Shown piece after piece: positions 41,420 through 51,161 of a DNA stretch of 64,000 nt. The DNA is from Cryptosporidium bovis (taxonomy: Eukaryota > Apicomplexa > Conoidasida > Eucoccidiorida > Cryptosporidiidae). A program made the position numbers and the translations under genes. Each line of letters begins with the position of its first letter. Positions within the stretch are counted from its first letter, which is position 1. The notes beneath the pieces were generated by a model. It saw nothing but the letters and a program-made list of their open reading frames with translations. It searched no databases and was not told where the DNA came from. The stretch lies in the NCBI GenBank assembly GCA_009768925.2, contig VHIT02000014.1:1-64000 (forward strand), given 5' to 3'.

Positions 41420-41637
41420 AACACAGATCACCCCATTCTGACTCAAAATCAGACAATGGCCTATAACCACCCATGTGGGGGCAAGTGTACGTAGGTAGAA
41501 TGTGTTAGAATACGAAGTTGAATGGGAATCAGCTTCAAAAATGTAATTCTAACGCAATAAATCCTAAATAAGAGGGAAAATAGTCGTGAAAGCTTTTCTT
41601 AATTATTAACTAAGTATGAGTAAAAAGAAAAATAGTT

Positions 41638-42156
41638 CTAGTATCTCTCTTCGTTCAAAGCATCTTTAAAGTAAATGAATCTTGGTGCAAGATCACCATC
41701 TTCATAGTAGGCATAAACAATAATACCATCACAATCTAATGATGGGCCTAAATAGAATTCTAAATCATCAAATCTTTCCAATAAATACTTGACAAATGCT
41801 TGAGCATTCTTCATAAATGAGTCGACTCTGTCCGGATTTTTTTGTTCCAAATTCTCCTTAATTCTTGCTAAATAGGACTTTATATAAGCCATGTATTCCT
41901 TCTTTGTGAATGGAGTTGACTCTAGTTTGAATGCATCAATGATATCATTGACTGTTTCTACATCCGTATCAACAACCTCAGCTTCTCCTTCTTCCGTGTT
42001 ATGGGCAATTCCAAAATCTTCCGCTGCCTTTTGGATTCTCTTGCTTGGAACCTCGAAGGCGATATCTCCGAATTCAGGCTTTCCGAAAGGTGCATTTTGT
42101 TTATATGAGTCAGACATGACCTCATCTCCTGTAAAAATACACTTGTATACCTTCAT
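41638..42156 (-). CDS. TCTP: Translationally controlled tumour protein (TCTP)
   Basis: 172 residues, ATG 42156, the normal TCTP length. TCTP is an abundant, calcium- and microtubule-associated cytosolic protein, also secreted by some parasites. Visible landmarks are MKVYKCIFTGDEVMSDSY, the loop with VDTDVETVNDIIDAF, the helical hairpin (FTKKEYMAYIKSYLARIKENL...NAQAFVKYLLERFDDLEFYLG) and the end DGIIVYAYYEDGDLAPRFIYFKDAL. Animal homologues have the same order. It shares a 400-base divergent promoter region with the Nudix hydrolase, which contains two inverted repeats. Confidence 0.97.
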   Translation of the reverse strand: MKVYKCIFTGDEVMSDSYKQNAPFGKPEFGDIAFEVPSKRIQKAAEDFGIAHNTEEGEAEVVDTDVETVNDIIDAFKLESTPFTKKEYMAYIKSYLARIKENLEQKNPDRVDSFMKNAQAFVKYLLERFDDLEFYLGPSLDCDGIIVYAYYEDGDLAPRFIYFKDALNEERY

Positions 42157-42297
42157 TTTTAATATTTAAGCCTCAAGGAAAGACAATAATTTCAAACTAT
42201 TAAAAAAATGGTAGAACTGACCCAACCTGTATTTCGTCAATTTGTTCAAGAAAAACAGTGAAAAGAAGAAAATATTACTACGTATACTTTTAACTTG

Positions 42298-42355
42298 TAA
42301 TATATTATCTATCCAATATGTATATATATACATATACTAGATAAATAATATATTA
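42298..42355. repeat. Long AT-rich inverted repeat
   Basis: Outer arms 42298-42313 and 42340-42355 pair with one or two mismatches; inside them ATATGTATATATATACATAT (42316-42335) is a perfect 20-base palindrome. The whole can fold into a two-step hairpin. Confidence 0.65.
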
Positions 42356-42439
42356 CCCTCGTACTAGTGTTTATTATAACCCCTACTAATATTTGATTGT
42401 AGGTAATAATTCGTTGTAAATTAAAGCTTTTAAAATATC

Positions 42440-42458
42440 CCGCCTAATGTACAGGCGG
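42440..42458. promoter_or_regulatory. GC inverted repeat CCGCCT-N7-AGGCGG
   Basis: CCGCCT at 42440-42445 and AGGCGG at 42453-42458 form a perfect 6-base stem. TCCCGCC overlaps the left arm. It lies 100 bases upstream of the Nudix ATG. Both arms resemble E2F half-sites. Confidence 0.45.
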
Positions 42459-42557
42459 CGTGGGCTCCCTGCAAGTTCCAAGGAAGAACAGTGAATAAGA
42501 GGCAATTAGATCATTAATGTTATAAGTTGTTCATTGTGACATTTGTTTTGTATCTAA

Positions 42558-43290
42558 ATGTGTAGCACCGTAGAGGAAAATTTGGGGATAACTGCTGCAG
42601 GAATAATATTGTTCTCCAATAGGTGTAAAAGCAATCTGAGCAATGACTTTGATCCATGCTTTTTACTACTTAAGTGTTCGAAAAACGGTCACTGGAGTCC
42701 ACCTAAAGGTGAGTTTATCGCACAATTTAGTGCCTAACATTGACATCCATGACAAAATAATTAAATAATTGATAGGAATGGCAGAGGAAGACGAAGCCGA
42801 TAATCTCATAAAGACCGCATACAGGTATGGGCATAAACGGAAAGGAGAACATTTATTGTTCTGTACCAAATCTATTGCAATTATTATCCAAACTCATTTT
42901 TAAAATAAATAAACTGAGAATCTTCAGAGAAACAATGGAAGAGTCAGGCATTCATCCTGAAAAAATCAAAATATACAACAATTTTTTAAAGGTACTGTTT
43001 AACATTAACTTCGGTTAAGCGGGAATTAACCACTAGAATTGTGAAATTTATTACTATTTTAGGAAATACACTATAAGGCCTGGAACAGAAGGAAAAGAGT
43101 TGTATATTACCTTGGCGAGTGTGAGGAGATTCCAGAGGTTACTATTTCAGATGAGCATAGTGAATACAAATGGGCCGGGATCGATGAGGTAAGAAAATTA
43201 GTGGAGTTTGAATCCCTGCTCCAAATACTTGAGAGCGCGTATGAGTGGATTGTAAACGAAAAGGGTAAATGGTATAAACAAAGCAAATAG
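42558..43290 (+). CDS. NUDT2: Nudix hydrolase, Ap4A-hydrolase (NUDT2) type, four exons
   Basis: Reconstructed by eye: exons 42558-42708, 42776-42824, 42928-42991 and 43063-43290; introns of 67, 103 and 71 bases, all GT-AG (GTGAGT, GTATGG, GTACTG donors), phases 1, 2 and 0; 163 residues in total. It reads MCSTVEENLGITAAGIIL...GHWSPPKG, then the Nudix box, then VVYYLGECEE, DEHSEYKWAG. These match the ITAAG, HWTPPKG, RETQEEAGI, VIYWLAEV and SHEHQAYRWL blocks of NUDT2. The enzyme should cleave Ap4A asymmetrically to AMP and ATP. The box keeps Gly51, Glu57, Arg67-Glu68 and Glu71-Glu72, but the loop between Glu57 and Arg67 has two more residues than the standard seven. It is convergent with the SAP30-like gene, 76 bases apart. 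Confidence 0.85.
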
Positions 43291-43366
43291 GGAAGATATT
43301 TAAAAAATATTAGCTATGATAAAAATTGTTGAAACGAAACAAACACCTTGTGGTATGTAAAATGTA

Positions 43367-44206
43367 TTATTTCTTTCCACGACCTGGTATCCTACCTTTC
43401 CTACTATTTCTAGTTGATACTCCAATTTCTGAATTGCTTTCGATAGTTGCAGAGTTTTCTGTTTTATAATCGTTTTTGTAAGAATGAATTCCATTCCCGT
43501 CATTTATAGACGGATCAATATCGTTGATTCCGGAATTGACGTCTTTGTTTGCGCATCTTCTAGACCTTCCGTTCCCCTCTGTAGGTAATAAGTTTGGATC
43601 AGGAGATTGGGCCGGAGACATAACAAAGTGCCCGTGAGAATTCTCTGAATTTTTTCTTAAAACTAGGAAGGTGCGTATAACATCAACGGGATTTATCTCA
43701 AAGTTGCTAAAATGTTCATTTATCATTTTAGAAACCGTATTTTTGTCTTGAGATAAATCGATCTTAGAAACCTCATTGTCATTGCTGAAAAAAGATTTGT
43801 ATCTCCTATAAAAACTTTCCTCAAATACAGTAAAATCTATCTTTGAAAAACGTTTAGCAGTAGTTTTTTCGCATTTAGTACCAATTTCATTGGGTACCTT
43901 ATCATTCGATGCTTGCTTTTTTATATCATTTACATCAACATTCTCATGAGTCACACTACCAGCATCATTATTATTTATAATTAAATTACAAGAAACAGTA
44001 TCAGCGTTTTGAAACTCATTTAAGGGAGCAGGTTGCATTTTTACATCATTTGTTGATATTTTTTGATCGGATATCTCATTCTCAATTACTTGGCTCTTAA
44101 CTAATTCCTCCTCACTCTTGCAGGCTATCGCCTCACTTGTCTTATCCATAAGGACATCATTATTCCCTGGGTCTATCGTATTGGAAAATCCAGAACCTTC
44201 TTCCAT
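43367..44206 (-). CDS. SAP30-like Sin3-binding domain protein
   Basis: 279 residues, ATG 44206. The first 115 residues are acidic and Asn-rich without features. Residues 121-188 look like the SAP30 Sin3-binding domain: KIDFTVFEESFYRRYKSFF, then a loop, then VSKMINEHFSNFEINPVDVI and RTFLVLRKN, lining up with VDLYQLQVNTLRRYKRHF, LVEIVGCHF and YFIYSVKND of human SAP30. SAP30 holds histone deacetylase to the Sin3 scaffold, so this may be a subunit of a Sin3/HDAC corepressor. The C-terminus is basic (RSRR and RKGRIPGRGKK), suggesting nuclear location or DNA contact. The zinc-binding N-terminus of animal SAP30 is absent. The assignment depends on one short domain. Confidence 0.65.
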   Translation of the reverse strand: MEEGSGFSNTIDPGNNDVLMDKTSEAIACKSEEELVKSQVIENEISDQKISTNDVKMQPAPLNEFQNADTVSCNLIINNNDAGSVTHENVDVNDIKKQASNDKVPNEIGTKCEKTTAKRFSKIDFTVFEESFYRRYKSFFSNDNEVSKIDLSQDKNTVSKMINEHFSNFEINPVDVIRTFLVLRKNSENSHGHFVMSPAQSPDPNLLPTEGNGRSRRCANKDVNSGINDIDPSINDGNGIHSYKNDYKTENSATIESNSEIGVSTRNSRKGRIPGRGKK

Positions 44207-44543
44207 TTATTTTGTTCTAATTTGATAAATTACCTTAAATTTAATCTTTTTTAGGGTTCTTATCCCATTACTTGTACTGTGATCAAATAATTAGCACTAA
44301 TGGGCGCCAATAATTGCCGCAATGTAATGGCTACAATAGTAATGACTATCTAACCAAATTCCAGGTACATAATGAGTAATTTGAGGTGATAGCAGAGTTA
44401 TTTTTTCTTTTAATAGGTTAGTTGATTTAGTCTATATTAAATCAAATATACAGGAGCTGACTTGTTCATTTTATTAATAATACCGAAAAGCACAGTATGT
44501 ACAGTATTGTTTAGGTGAAGGTGTGAAACAAAAATTATCTCAA
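44207..44543. promoter_or_regulatory. Divergent promoter region, SAP30-like and coiled-coil genes
   Basis: A 337-base region with a GGCGCC core about 97 bases from the SAP30-like ATG and no other recognised element. Confidence 0.4.
44303..44310. promoter_or_regulatory. E2F-like site GGCGCCAA
   Basis: GGCGCC core at 44303-44308 in the context AATGGGCGCCAATAATT, also resembling an inverted CCAAT next to the core (ATTGGCGCCC on the minus strand). Confidence 0.5.
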
Positions 44544-44897
44544 ATGGGAAAAATAAGCCTACATGACATAAATAAAATAGAGAATGAACGAATTAGACAG
44601 CTTGCAACTGCATTGATAGCCGAGAACTTCAATAATTCAGAGGACTCTAAGTACATTGGTGAAATAATTAATTCAACTGAAGAGCAGTTGAATCAAAAAG
44701 CACAACACCTTACTCAAAGTATTAAGGACAAGGAGAAGAAATGGAATGAAATGATAGATGAATTGCAATTTTTGAATGTCACACTACAGCAGCAAAAGAT
44801 ACCAAAGGCACTTAAGTCCATGACCCTGAGGGAATTGAAGCGGCACTGCTCGGAACTAAGGTCCATTATGGGCAGCTACATGAGTTCCAACACCTAG
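44544..44897 (+). CDS. Small coiled-coil protein of unknown function
   Basis: The frame opens with GTG at 44523; the first ATG is 44544, giving 117 residues. It is nearly all helical with heptad-like spacing (EQLNQKAQHLTQSIKDKEKKWNEMIDEL) and ends with ALKSMTLRELKRHCSELRSIMG. It has no signal peptide or zinc motif. Size and helix content would fit a subunit of a larger complex such as a kinetochore, Mediator or dynactin-type assembly, but no signature allows a call. An upstream exon is possible, because the frame stays open without an ATG back to 44481. Confidence 0.65.
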   Translation: MGKISLHDINKIENERIRQLATALIAENFNNSEDSKYIGEIINSTEEQLNQKAQHLTQSIKDKEKKWNEMIDELQFLNVTLQQQKIPKALKSMTLRELKRHCSELRSIMGSYMSSNT

Positions 44898-47533
44898 TGC
44901 AACTTAACCCTCCTCTCTCTGAGCCCACATGGAAGGAAACAAAGCACACAGATCGCACCCACATGCCTCACAAGACCGATAGAGCTCACTGCGACCTGGA
45001 TACCTGTCCCCACTCAGAAGACCACAAACCTCCAGTGCAGATCACGCTGGCATTACAACTACTTACAAAATAACGTTTCGTGGGGAATCACATAGAAGGT
45101 GCGGTCACAAGGTAGAAAATGGGAAAGATGTATATGTACACCTACGCATGGAGAGTGTGTATCGTGTGTGGGACCGTCGGTATAGATATTCACACCAAAA
45201 TATAAACCTGCTTTCGATTAATGGTGTTGGATCACATCGAAATGTACAAATACACAACCTTCCTGGCTGTGGGGGTGCCTGCACTAACTTAATAAGCACA
45301 GAACATAATGTATTTCATTTCATTACCTTCCTTTTAGTATCGCCGACGCATACTTGTAGAGATTGACTTAGTGGTAGTTCTAAAATAATAAATTTATTCG
45401 TCTTATTAAGCCGGTGATCGTTGTGTTAGAATGCTGCGTAGAAGTATCTGGTCCCACCAACCAAACAACAGCTACCTATGTGTGTATTCGAAATGAGAAG
45501 TTAATATAGCTAGTTATTGAATCAAACGTGCCTTATAGTACTTCGTTTAGGAGTCAGTCTAAGTACTAATAGAGTCAATGTGAAATAGTTTTAATACAGA
45601 ACACTTACATATTCATTCATTTCATCGAATTCATACTCGTACTTAACACAAATATTTGTCAAATACCTGCTCAATTCTACAAAAAATCAACTTTACATGG
45701 AAAAGTGAATATAGTCTGCGGGTTTGTGGTATTGGTTCTATTTGTAAAGGAATATTATATTATCCCTACAGTTGGAATTTATAAAAAAAATTATTTTAAA
45801 AAATAACGATCCTCGATTATTAAATAATAGAGGAATAAAAACAACATAAGTTAATAGTTTAATTGACAATATTTATGAATTAATTTGATATTTAATCCCT
45901 CAGTAGTAATTATTACCCTCTTCCGTGGTTCTTATTTCACTAAGGCGCTCCAAAAATAAATAGCAAGAGCTTGTACCGTTTCACAAAGAGGGGCTACCGC
46001 CCAACAAAAAGATCACTGTGTTACTCTTTATAATGATAAAGTAAATAATGGGAACAAATATCAAGTAAAATTCTATTTTAGTTATTATATCAGTGAATTT
46101 AATTAAAAGCCGATCACTTAATTAAATGAATTATTGTATTTAATTATGCTTGTCTTTTTTTAATTGTATTTAAGAAAAATAATAAAATTTTAGCTTATAG
46201 GAACGTCTCGTCTCCACAATAGTTACTCCAAACGACAAATTACCGGTCAAAAGTGTTTAATAATGTACGAAATGAGGGTCAAATCATTAGACAGTACGAA
46301 AGAAGTAAATAAATAACAAAGTGGATACGGTATCCCCACGCGGATAAGCGGAAAGGCCTTATTGGAGTGTATATAATGGAATAGTAATGGATAATAAAAT
46401 ACTAATCATACGTAACAGTCTATGGATATTTGACTAGTATAGTATCTGTTTCTTCCTCTTGTTACAATTGACCCCTCCAATAACTGGTATTAAGTTTAAA
46501 GGATCCGAGGGGGAGAATTTATGACGATCGACTTTTTGACAGGATGACTGATTAATTCATAGTAAAGGGGTAAATAATCAAATAATACTTGAAGTTACAT
46601 ATTACAATGTTTTAATTGGATTTAAAAAAATCGTCAAATAATTATCGAAATAACAATTGTTCAAATATTGCATTTTTGACTATTATATTAATTGAATGTT
46701 TAGGAACTTACTATTCCTCAAAATATAACTTTAATACTGGAATTATACTTTTATTCTCATCGAGTTAGATGTAATTTGAGCCTCTTTAAAATTAATTGTA
46801 TCATCCAGGTAGGTTTCATTTCCAATGTAATGCGTGAATACGTTTCGCAGGAATTACTAAATCGGGAGTTAGTTGAGATCATTACTGGATATTAGTTGGC
46901 GTTACTTAAGATAGGATACTGTTAATGTGGAATTGATGAGAGTTGCAATGGAAGTCTAGAGTGAGCCTCTCATTATTTCGAAGTTATCAATCAACAGTTT
47001 CTAACTCTTACACTTTTTGATTCAGCTTCCTTATTATAATTTTAAATGTCTGCGAAAAAGTATTAGTTCAAACGCATTTACAGTGTATATCACATATATA
47101 ACTTTTTAATTACCAGATTTCAATTGAGATAACACTATTTATCGCTCAAAATTAGTTATTGTTTCAAAGAGGAAAGGCAGTGAGACACTGAACATTTTGT
47201 TTGTTTTTGTGATCGTAGCTGAAAGTTTGCCGATTAATCATCAACCACAGTCTATTGCTTCAGAAAATAAATATTACAGAATCACAAGGTATCAATATTT
47301 CATCAACGTAAAAAAAAGTTATTGTATTGCTAATTATTCACTAGAATATAATTCACACTCATAGACTTTCATTTTGCACGGAAAAAGGAAGTTTATTATT
47401 GAAGAAAAGTTATAAATATAAGGTCTTGTTAATATTAATATAACAATATCCCAAAACATAAATTAGAGAGGATCGAGTCTTTTAGAGTGGGTATTACAAT
47501 ATATCTATATTTCGCACCAGTTCCATTTCATAT
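44898..47533. other. Gene-free 2.6 kb upstream of the ApiAP2 gene
   Basis: This is the longest gap in the window. About 44900-45400 is visibly richer in G and C than normal intergenic DNA here and contains one 72-codon ATG frame (45148-45366) with no recognisable features; it may be a long 3' UTR or a non-coding RNA. From about 45400 to 47530 the sequence is AT-rich with no ATG frame of 60 codons or more. I see no tRNA, snRNA or rRNA signature. A long upstream region is common for regulatory genes and may contain ApiAP2 control elements or a long 5' UTR. Confidence 0.5.
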
Positions 47534-50272
47534 ATGGTGACAGATTCTCATCACAAAGAAAGAGAGGGAGTTGAATCTCCAGTTTCGCTAGAGGAGGGAG
47601 AAAAGGAGACACATGCTCAAGGACACAAATTAGAATTGGATCCAGAGGTAGTTTCCGGATCGCAGAGTCAGGCAGATGGTGGTCAAGGAGGCGTTGTAAT
47701 TACACCAACAGGTGTTAACAAGAGTAGTTCTATAGATGACATGACAACATGCACAACGAGTAGTGATTTGTCTACTCCAGTGGAAGGTTGTATCACCACA
47801 AAGAGACCGATTGCAGAGATATCAGGCGGAAGCATAGATTCCTCTGAACCAATTATTAAAGCTCAAAGTGTAGAGGCAGAGGGGAATACCAAAGAGGAAT
47901 TTGCGGATGGAACATCGGGCATGGATTCTTCCTTTCTTCGTGGGTCTGAAAATAGCATTGTATTTAAGAGAATCGAGACTAAGGACGCAAATCAGGCAGT
48001 AAATACCCGTACAGAGACAACCTCTACAGAAGTCTTATCTAGTGTTGACACGTCAAAATCTACAACAGCATCTACGTCACCGGTTAATCAACATCAAAAC
48101 AATACAGAAGATGTCAATGGGATGCCGTGCCCCACGAACAAATCTGCTATTTCTTCCAAACAAATTCTTGACGAACTTGTCCAGTTGGCAGCCGCCTCTG
48201 CTGGAACAGGCGCTAACATGGGACTTCTTGGGTCACAGCAGCTTGCCTCTGTAGATAATGGAGTCCTCCAACAATCGCTGTTACTTTTAGGTGGTTATGG
48301 ACATCCTACTCTAACTCCCACCTGCACAGGAACTCCAATTAAAGCACAATCTCCCTCGTCTTCGTGCCAAGGAGTTCCCCCTTCTGGATCTAGACCAGGG
48401 TCCGCCACTGACGTTCATGTGTCCGCAATGCCTTCTGCGACAGCATCAGGAAGCTCAATATTCCCCCAGCTGCTATCAAATTCTATTTTTCAACATCAAA
48501 GTTTAGGGAGACCTCTATCTGGTGCATTCGGAATAGGATCTCATCCATTTGCCTGGCAAACAGCAAACTCTTCACCCACAGCGAGTCCTGGTTTCTGTTC
48601 CGCCATCCCACAGCCTAATGCACAGCAAAATGTAGCGAATATAGCAGCATTCCTTGCAGCAGCTAACTCACAGATTAATGGAAGGCCCATTGCAACTGTT
48701 CCTTTTCCTACCCCGGTTAACAGGGCAGTGGGTACTGCTGCACCCGGCCATTCGGTACTCATGCACATGCATTCTGCGACGCCGTCTGATGCGTCGTCTA
48801 CATGTGACGGAACTCAATTATCAACTGTAAGTACCGCAGCTCCCAGTGGTGCAACTACACCAATTCCTGGTACTAATGGGATCACACAAGACACAAATAA
48901 CGAAGCTCTTTTCAGGTTTGCGAGCGGCTTCGCTGCACCTGGAACTGGTGGCGCCAACAGTCTTCCTGCTTATTGGCATGCAAATCCAAACCTACTGGCA
49001 AGTGCTGCCGCAGCTTCCTCGTTACTAGGAGCTCCAAATGATCTTTCTTCCACAATGGCACTTCTAAATAGCAGTTCATTAGGCTTACAACAACTTCTCC
49101 AAACTGGCCAATTGGTTCCCCATGCCTCTGCAGCATCTACACTATCCGAGGATGGGTCTTTAACGAGGGGAACCAGAGATACTTTAAGTGGTACTTACAA
49201 TCAGCAGAATTGCCTCCCATTTCTAGCGGGCTTGCAACAGCAAAATTTGGACCTTTCTACATTGACAAGTGGTTCAGGACCTGGTACAGTTTCTCTTGGA
49301 ACGTTGGCAAACGTAGCAGCTTGTGTTGGTTTTTCAAAAAACGGTGGCATAGATACAGATAATGATAACAGATCAACGAAAAGCAGCGGGAATAATAACG
49401 GTAATAGTGGTGGAAATAGCAATGTTGCTATAGATACTGGTAGCAACAATAGTAATTGTGGCGTTTCGGGTGTGGGGAGAACATCTCATGGAGGTGGATC
49501 ACGTTCCCTCAATTCGAATTCTTCCGTTTCCGCTGCAGCGGCGGCTTTGGATCACTTAGACGTTGATTGGGATAGTGTTGGACTCAGGGAGGCTGAATTG
49601 GCTGCGATGGAAATATGTAAGACCGCCAGCAGTCTGTTCGACACCACTGACGGAACAACTCCGGTGCCGAGTTCCCCAACTGCCGTGGGTGAGGCTGTCC
49701 TCACAGCTGCTCAACTAACCATATCTGCAAGAGCTATGCTCAAATTTGTTAAGGGTTTAACCCCAACTCAGCTTGGGATAAATTGGCATGCTTGTACACA
49801 AAGATTTTGTGTTACATACACTACCAGAGACGAGCATAATCCGAAAAGTTGGACTTTGGGTGCTTATTCGAATGGGAAGCTTCATTATAAGTATTTTGGA
49901 CCGAGATCATGGACGATTATGGGGCTAAAGGAAGCCCTTAGAAAAGCCTTCAAGGCCAGGACTTCGCTCTTGCTTGGACAGGGGATAATTGAGGAACCGG
50001 AAGACACGGGATTGAGTAAGGAGGAGCTTACTTATCATGCAAGGCAGCTTTTACAGCAGCTGAGAGACTCGCTGGGTGTTAAGAAAGGCAACGTACACAA
50101 GGGACTTTACATTTCATGGCATCCGAAGACAAGGAGATTTGTAGTCGCCCTAAAGTCATGTGAGAGCGGGAAGACCATATACAAGTACTTCTCACCAAAA
50201 GAAAGGTCGATAAAGGGGATTAAGACGGCTCTTTTAGATGCACATCAGATGGTCGTAGCTGCTTGTCAATAG
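47534..50272 (+). CDS. ApiAP2-type transcription factor with two C-terminal AP2-like domains
   Basis: 912 residues, ATG 47534. About 700 residues are low-complexity Ser, Thr, Gly, Ala and Asn-rich sequence without domains, apart from a poly-Ala segment near 675-683. The C-terminus holds two related modules of about 75-80 residues, at 724-805 and 828-912. Each has a helix (ISARAMLKFVKGL; YHARQLLQQLRDSL) followed by beta-strands and a helix typical of AP2: INWHACTQRFCVTY...YKYFGPRSWTIMGLKEALRKAFK and LYISWHPKTRRFVVAL...YKYFSPKERSIKGIKTALLDAHQ. ApiAP2 proteins are the main sequence-specific regulators of stage conversion in apicomplexans. Tandem modules joined by a short linker suggest a bipartite DNA site. 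Codon use is more GC-rich than neighbours in the N-terminal part. Confidence 0.82.
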   Translation: MVTDSHHKEREGVESPVSLEEGEKETHAQGHKLELDPEVVSGSQSQADGGQGGVVITPTGVNKSSSIDDMTTCTTSSDLSTPVEGCITTKRPIAEISGGSIDSSEPIIKAQSVEAEGNTKEEFADGTSGMDSSFLRGSENSIVFKRIETKDANQAVNTRTETTSTEVLSSVDTSKSTTASTSPVNQHQNNTEDVNGMPCPTNKSAISSKQILDELVQLAAASAGTGANMGLLGSQQLASVDNGVLQQSLLLLGGYGHPTLTPTCTGTPIKAQSPSSSCQGVPPSGSRPGSATDVHVSAMPSATASGSSIFPQLLSNSIFQHQSLGRPLSGAFGIGSHPFAWQTANSSPTASPGFCSAIPQPNAQQNVANIAAFLAAANSQINGRPIATVPFPTPVNRAVGTAAPGHSVLMHMHSATPSDASSTCDGTQLSTVSTAAPSGATTPIPGTNGITQDTNNEALFRFASGFAAPGTGGANSLPAYWHANPNLLASAAAASSLLGAPNDLSSTMALLNSSSLGLQQLLQTGQLVPHASAASTLSEDGSLTRGTRDTLSGTYNQQNCLPFLAGLQQQNLDLSTLTSGSGPGTVSLGTLANVAACVGFSKNGGIDTDNDNRSTKSSGNNNGNSGGNSNVAIDTGSNNSNCGVSGVGRTSHGGGSRSLNSNSSVSAAAAALDHLDVDWDSVGLREAELAAMEICKTASSLFDTTDGTTPVPSSPTAVGEAVLTAAQLTISARAMLKFVKGLTPTQLGINWHACTQRFCVTYTTRDEHNPKSWTLGAYSNGKLHYKYFGPRSWTIMGLKEALRKAFKARTSLLLGQGIIEEPEDTGLSKEELTYHARQLLQQLRDSLGVKKGNVHKGLYISWHPKTRRFVVALKSCESGKTIYKYFSPKERSIKGIKTALLDAHQMVVAACQ

Positions 50273-51161
50273 TAATCTAAAGAAAAACTAGGGTACGCAT
50301 GTATATTTGGATATTTTGTGCCTATTATGTACAGTAACTTCGAAATGAAAATTTTTGGCCCTTGAAGTGACTTATAGGTGATGGTTTCTCTTTTTCGGAG
50401 CCACTATTTTTATCTTGTGGAACGACGTTATTTTTAGATATCACATTTGTTCACTTTCCGATCTTCAGTAGGGATCGAGACACAAACATAGGAGGTTTTA
50501 TTTTGTCCAATGACTAGTTTTGTACTTAGGACATTAAACTGGCATACTTGTCTAATGATCTCTAGATAATAGTCGTTACTTTTCTTTCCATGACTAGTCG
50601 TTGATGAATTTAGAAGGCGTAGACACCGTTATTACCACTCATGTCTAGATCTCTCACTTACTTCCTTGGAGAGACGAGGGGCAAAAACAAGGAGAGGGCT
50701 TGTACTGGAGGGGCTGAGAAGGGGGTTTTGTGGGTTTGCTCTGTAAGAAAACCCAGGAGTAGTACAGAGTTGAATAGTATTTGTTGGTGTACCTGCATCA
50801 AGATTCATGTTATAGGCACAAGGGATGGTTGTGTTCACGTAGATGATGTTGTCGCTTTGTTCGGGCCGCACCCGTCCCCTTTTTGTTATGGAATGGTATA
50901 ATATTGAAAGGCCTAGACTTATTGGAAGGTTCAGCGTTGGACCCAAAACGGTTTTTTCAAGTAATGATTTTGTGCAAGGCTTATAAACAACTAATTTTGA
51001 GCTCTTAAGTTATAATTCAAAGAAAGAAACATAATACTATAATTAATGTAAATGCCGATCCGATTTGTTAAAAATTATTTTTCGTTTATCTGCTTTGCAT
51101 ACAGAAACAACATATGGGAAAAGAATACGGCTTTGAAGTTTAATTCGATTTTCTCCTCTAC
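50273..51161. other. Convergent 0.9 kb stretch downstream of ApiAP2
   Basis: Shared 3' flank of the ApiAP2 and ubinuclein-like genes. Bases 50640-50900 are more GC-rich than usual and contain an 86-codon ATG frame (50641-50901, seven Cys) and a small hairpin (GGGTTT at 50729 region with AAACCC). I recognise no protein or RNA family and do not call a gene. Confidence 0.45.

Larger units (their letters stand above)
42157..42557. promoter_or_regulatory. Divergent promoter region, TCTP and Nudix hydrolase
   Basis: A 401-base region carrying a long AT hairpin (42298-42355) and a GC inverted repeat (42440-42458). No gene is seen. Confidence 0.45.

Noticed and set aside
45148-45366. 72-codon ATG frame
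   Set aside because: No domain, signal peptide or compositional support as a protein; kept only as part of the GC-richer block.
46441-46470. AGTATCTGTTTCTTC string reminiscent of U2 snRNA
   Set aside because: The conserved U2 5' end and branch-site region are not present upstream, so this is a chance match.
48955-48960. GGCGCC within the ApiAP2 coding region
   Set aside because: It lies in coding sequence of a GC-richer gene (TGGTGGCGCCAAC encodes Gly-Gly-Ala-Asn), so it is not counted as a promoter site.
50641-50901. 86-codon Cys-containing ATG frame
   Set aside because: Sits in the convergent 3' flank, matches nothing I know, and an antisense frame of similar length is also open, as expected from GC-richer non-coding DNA.
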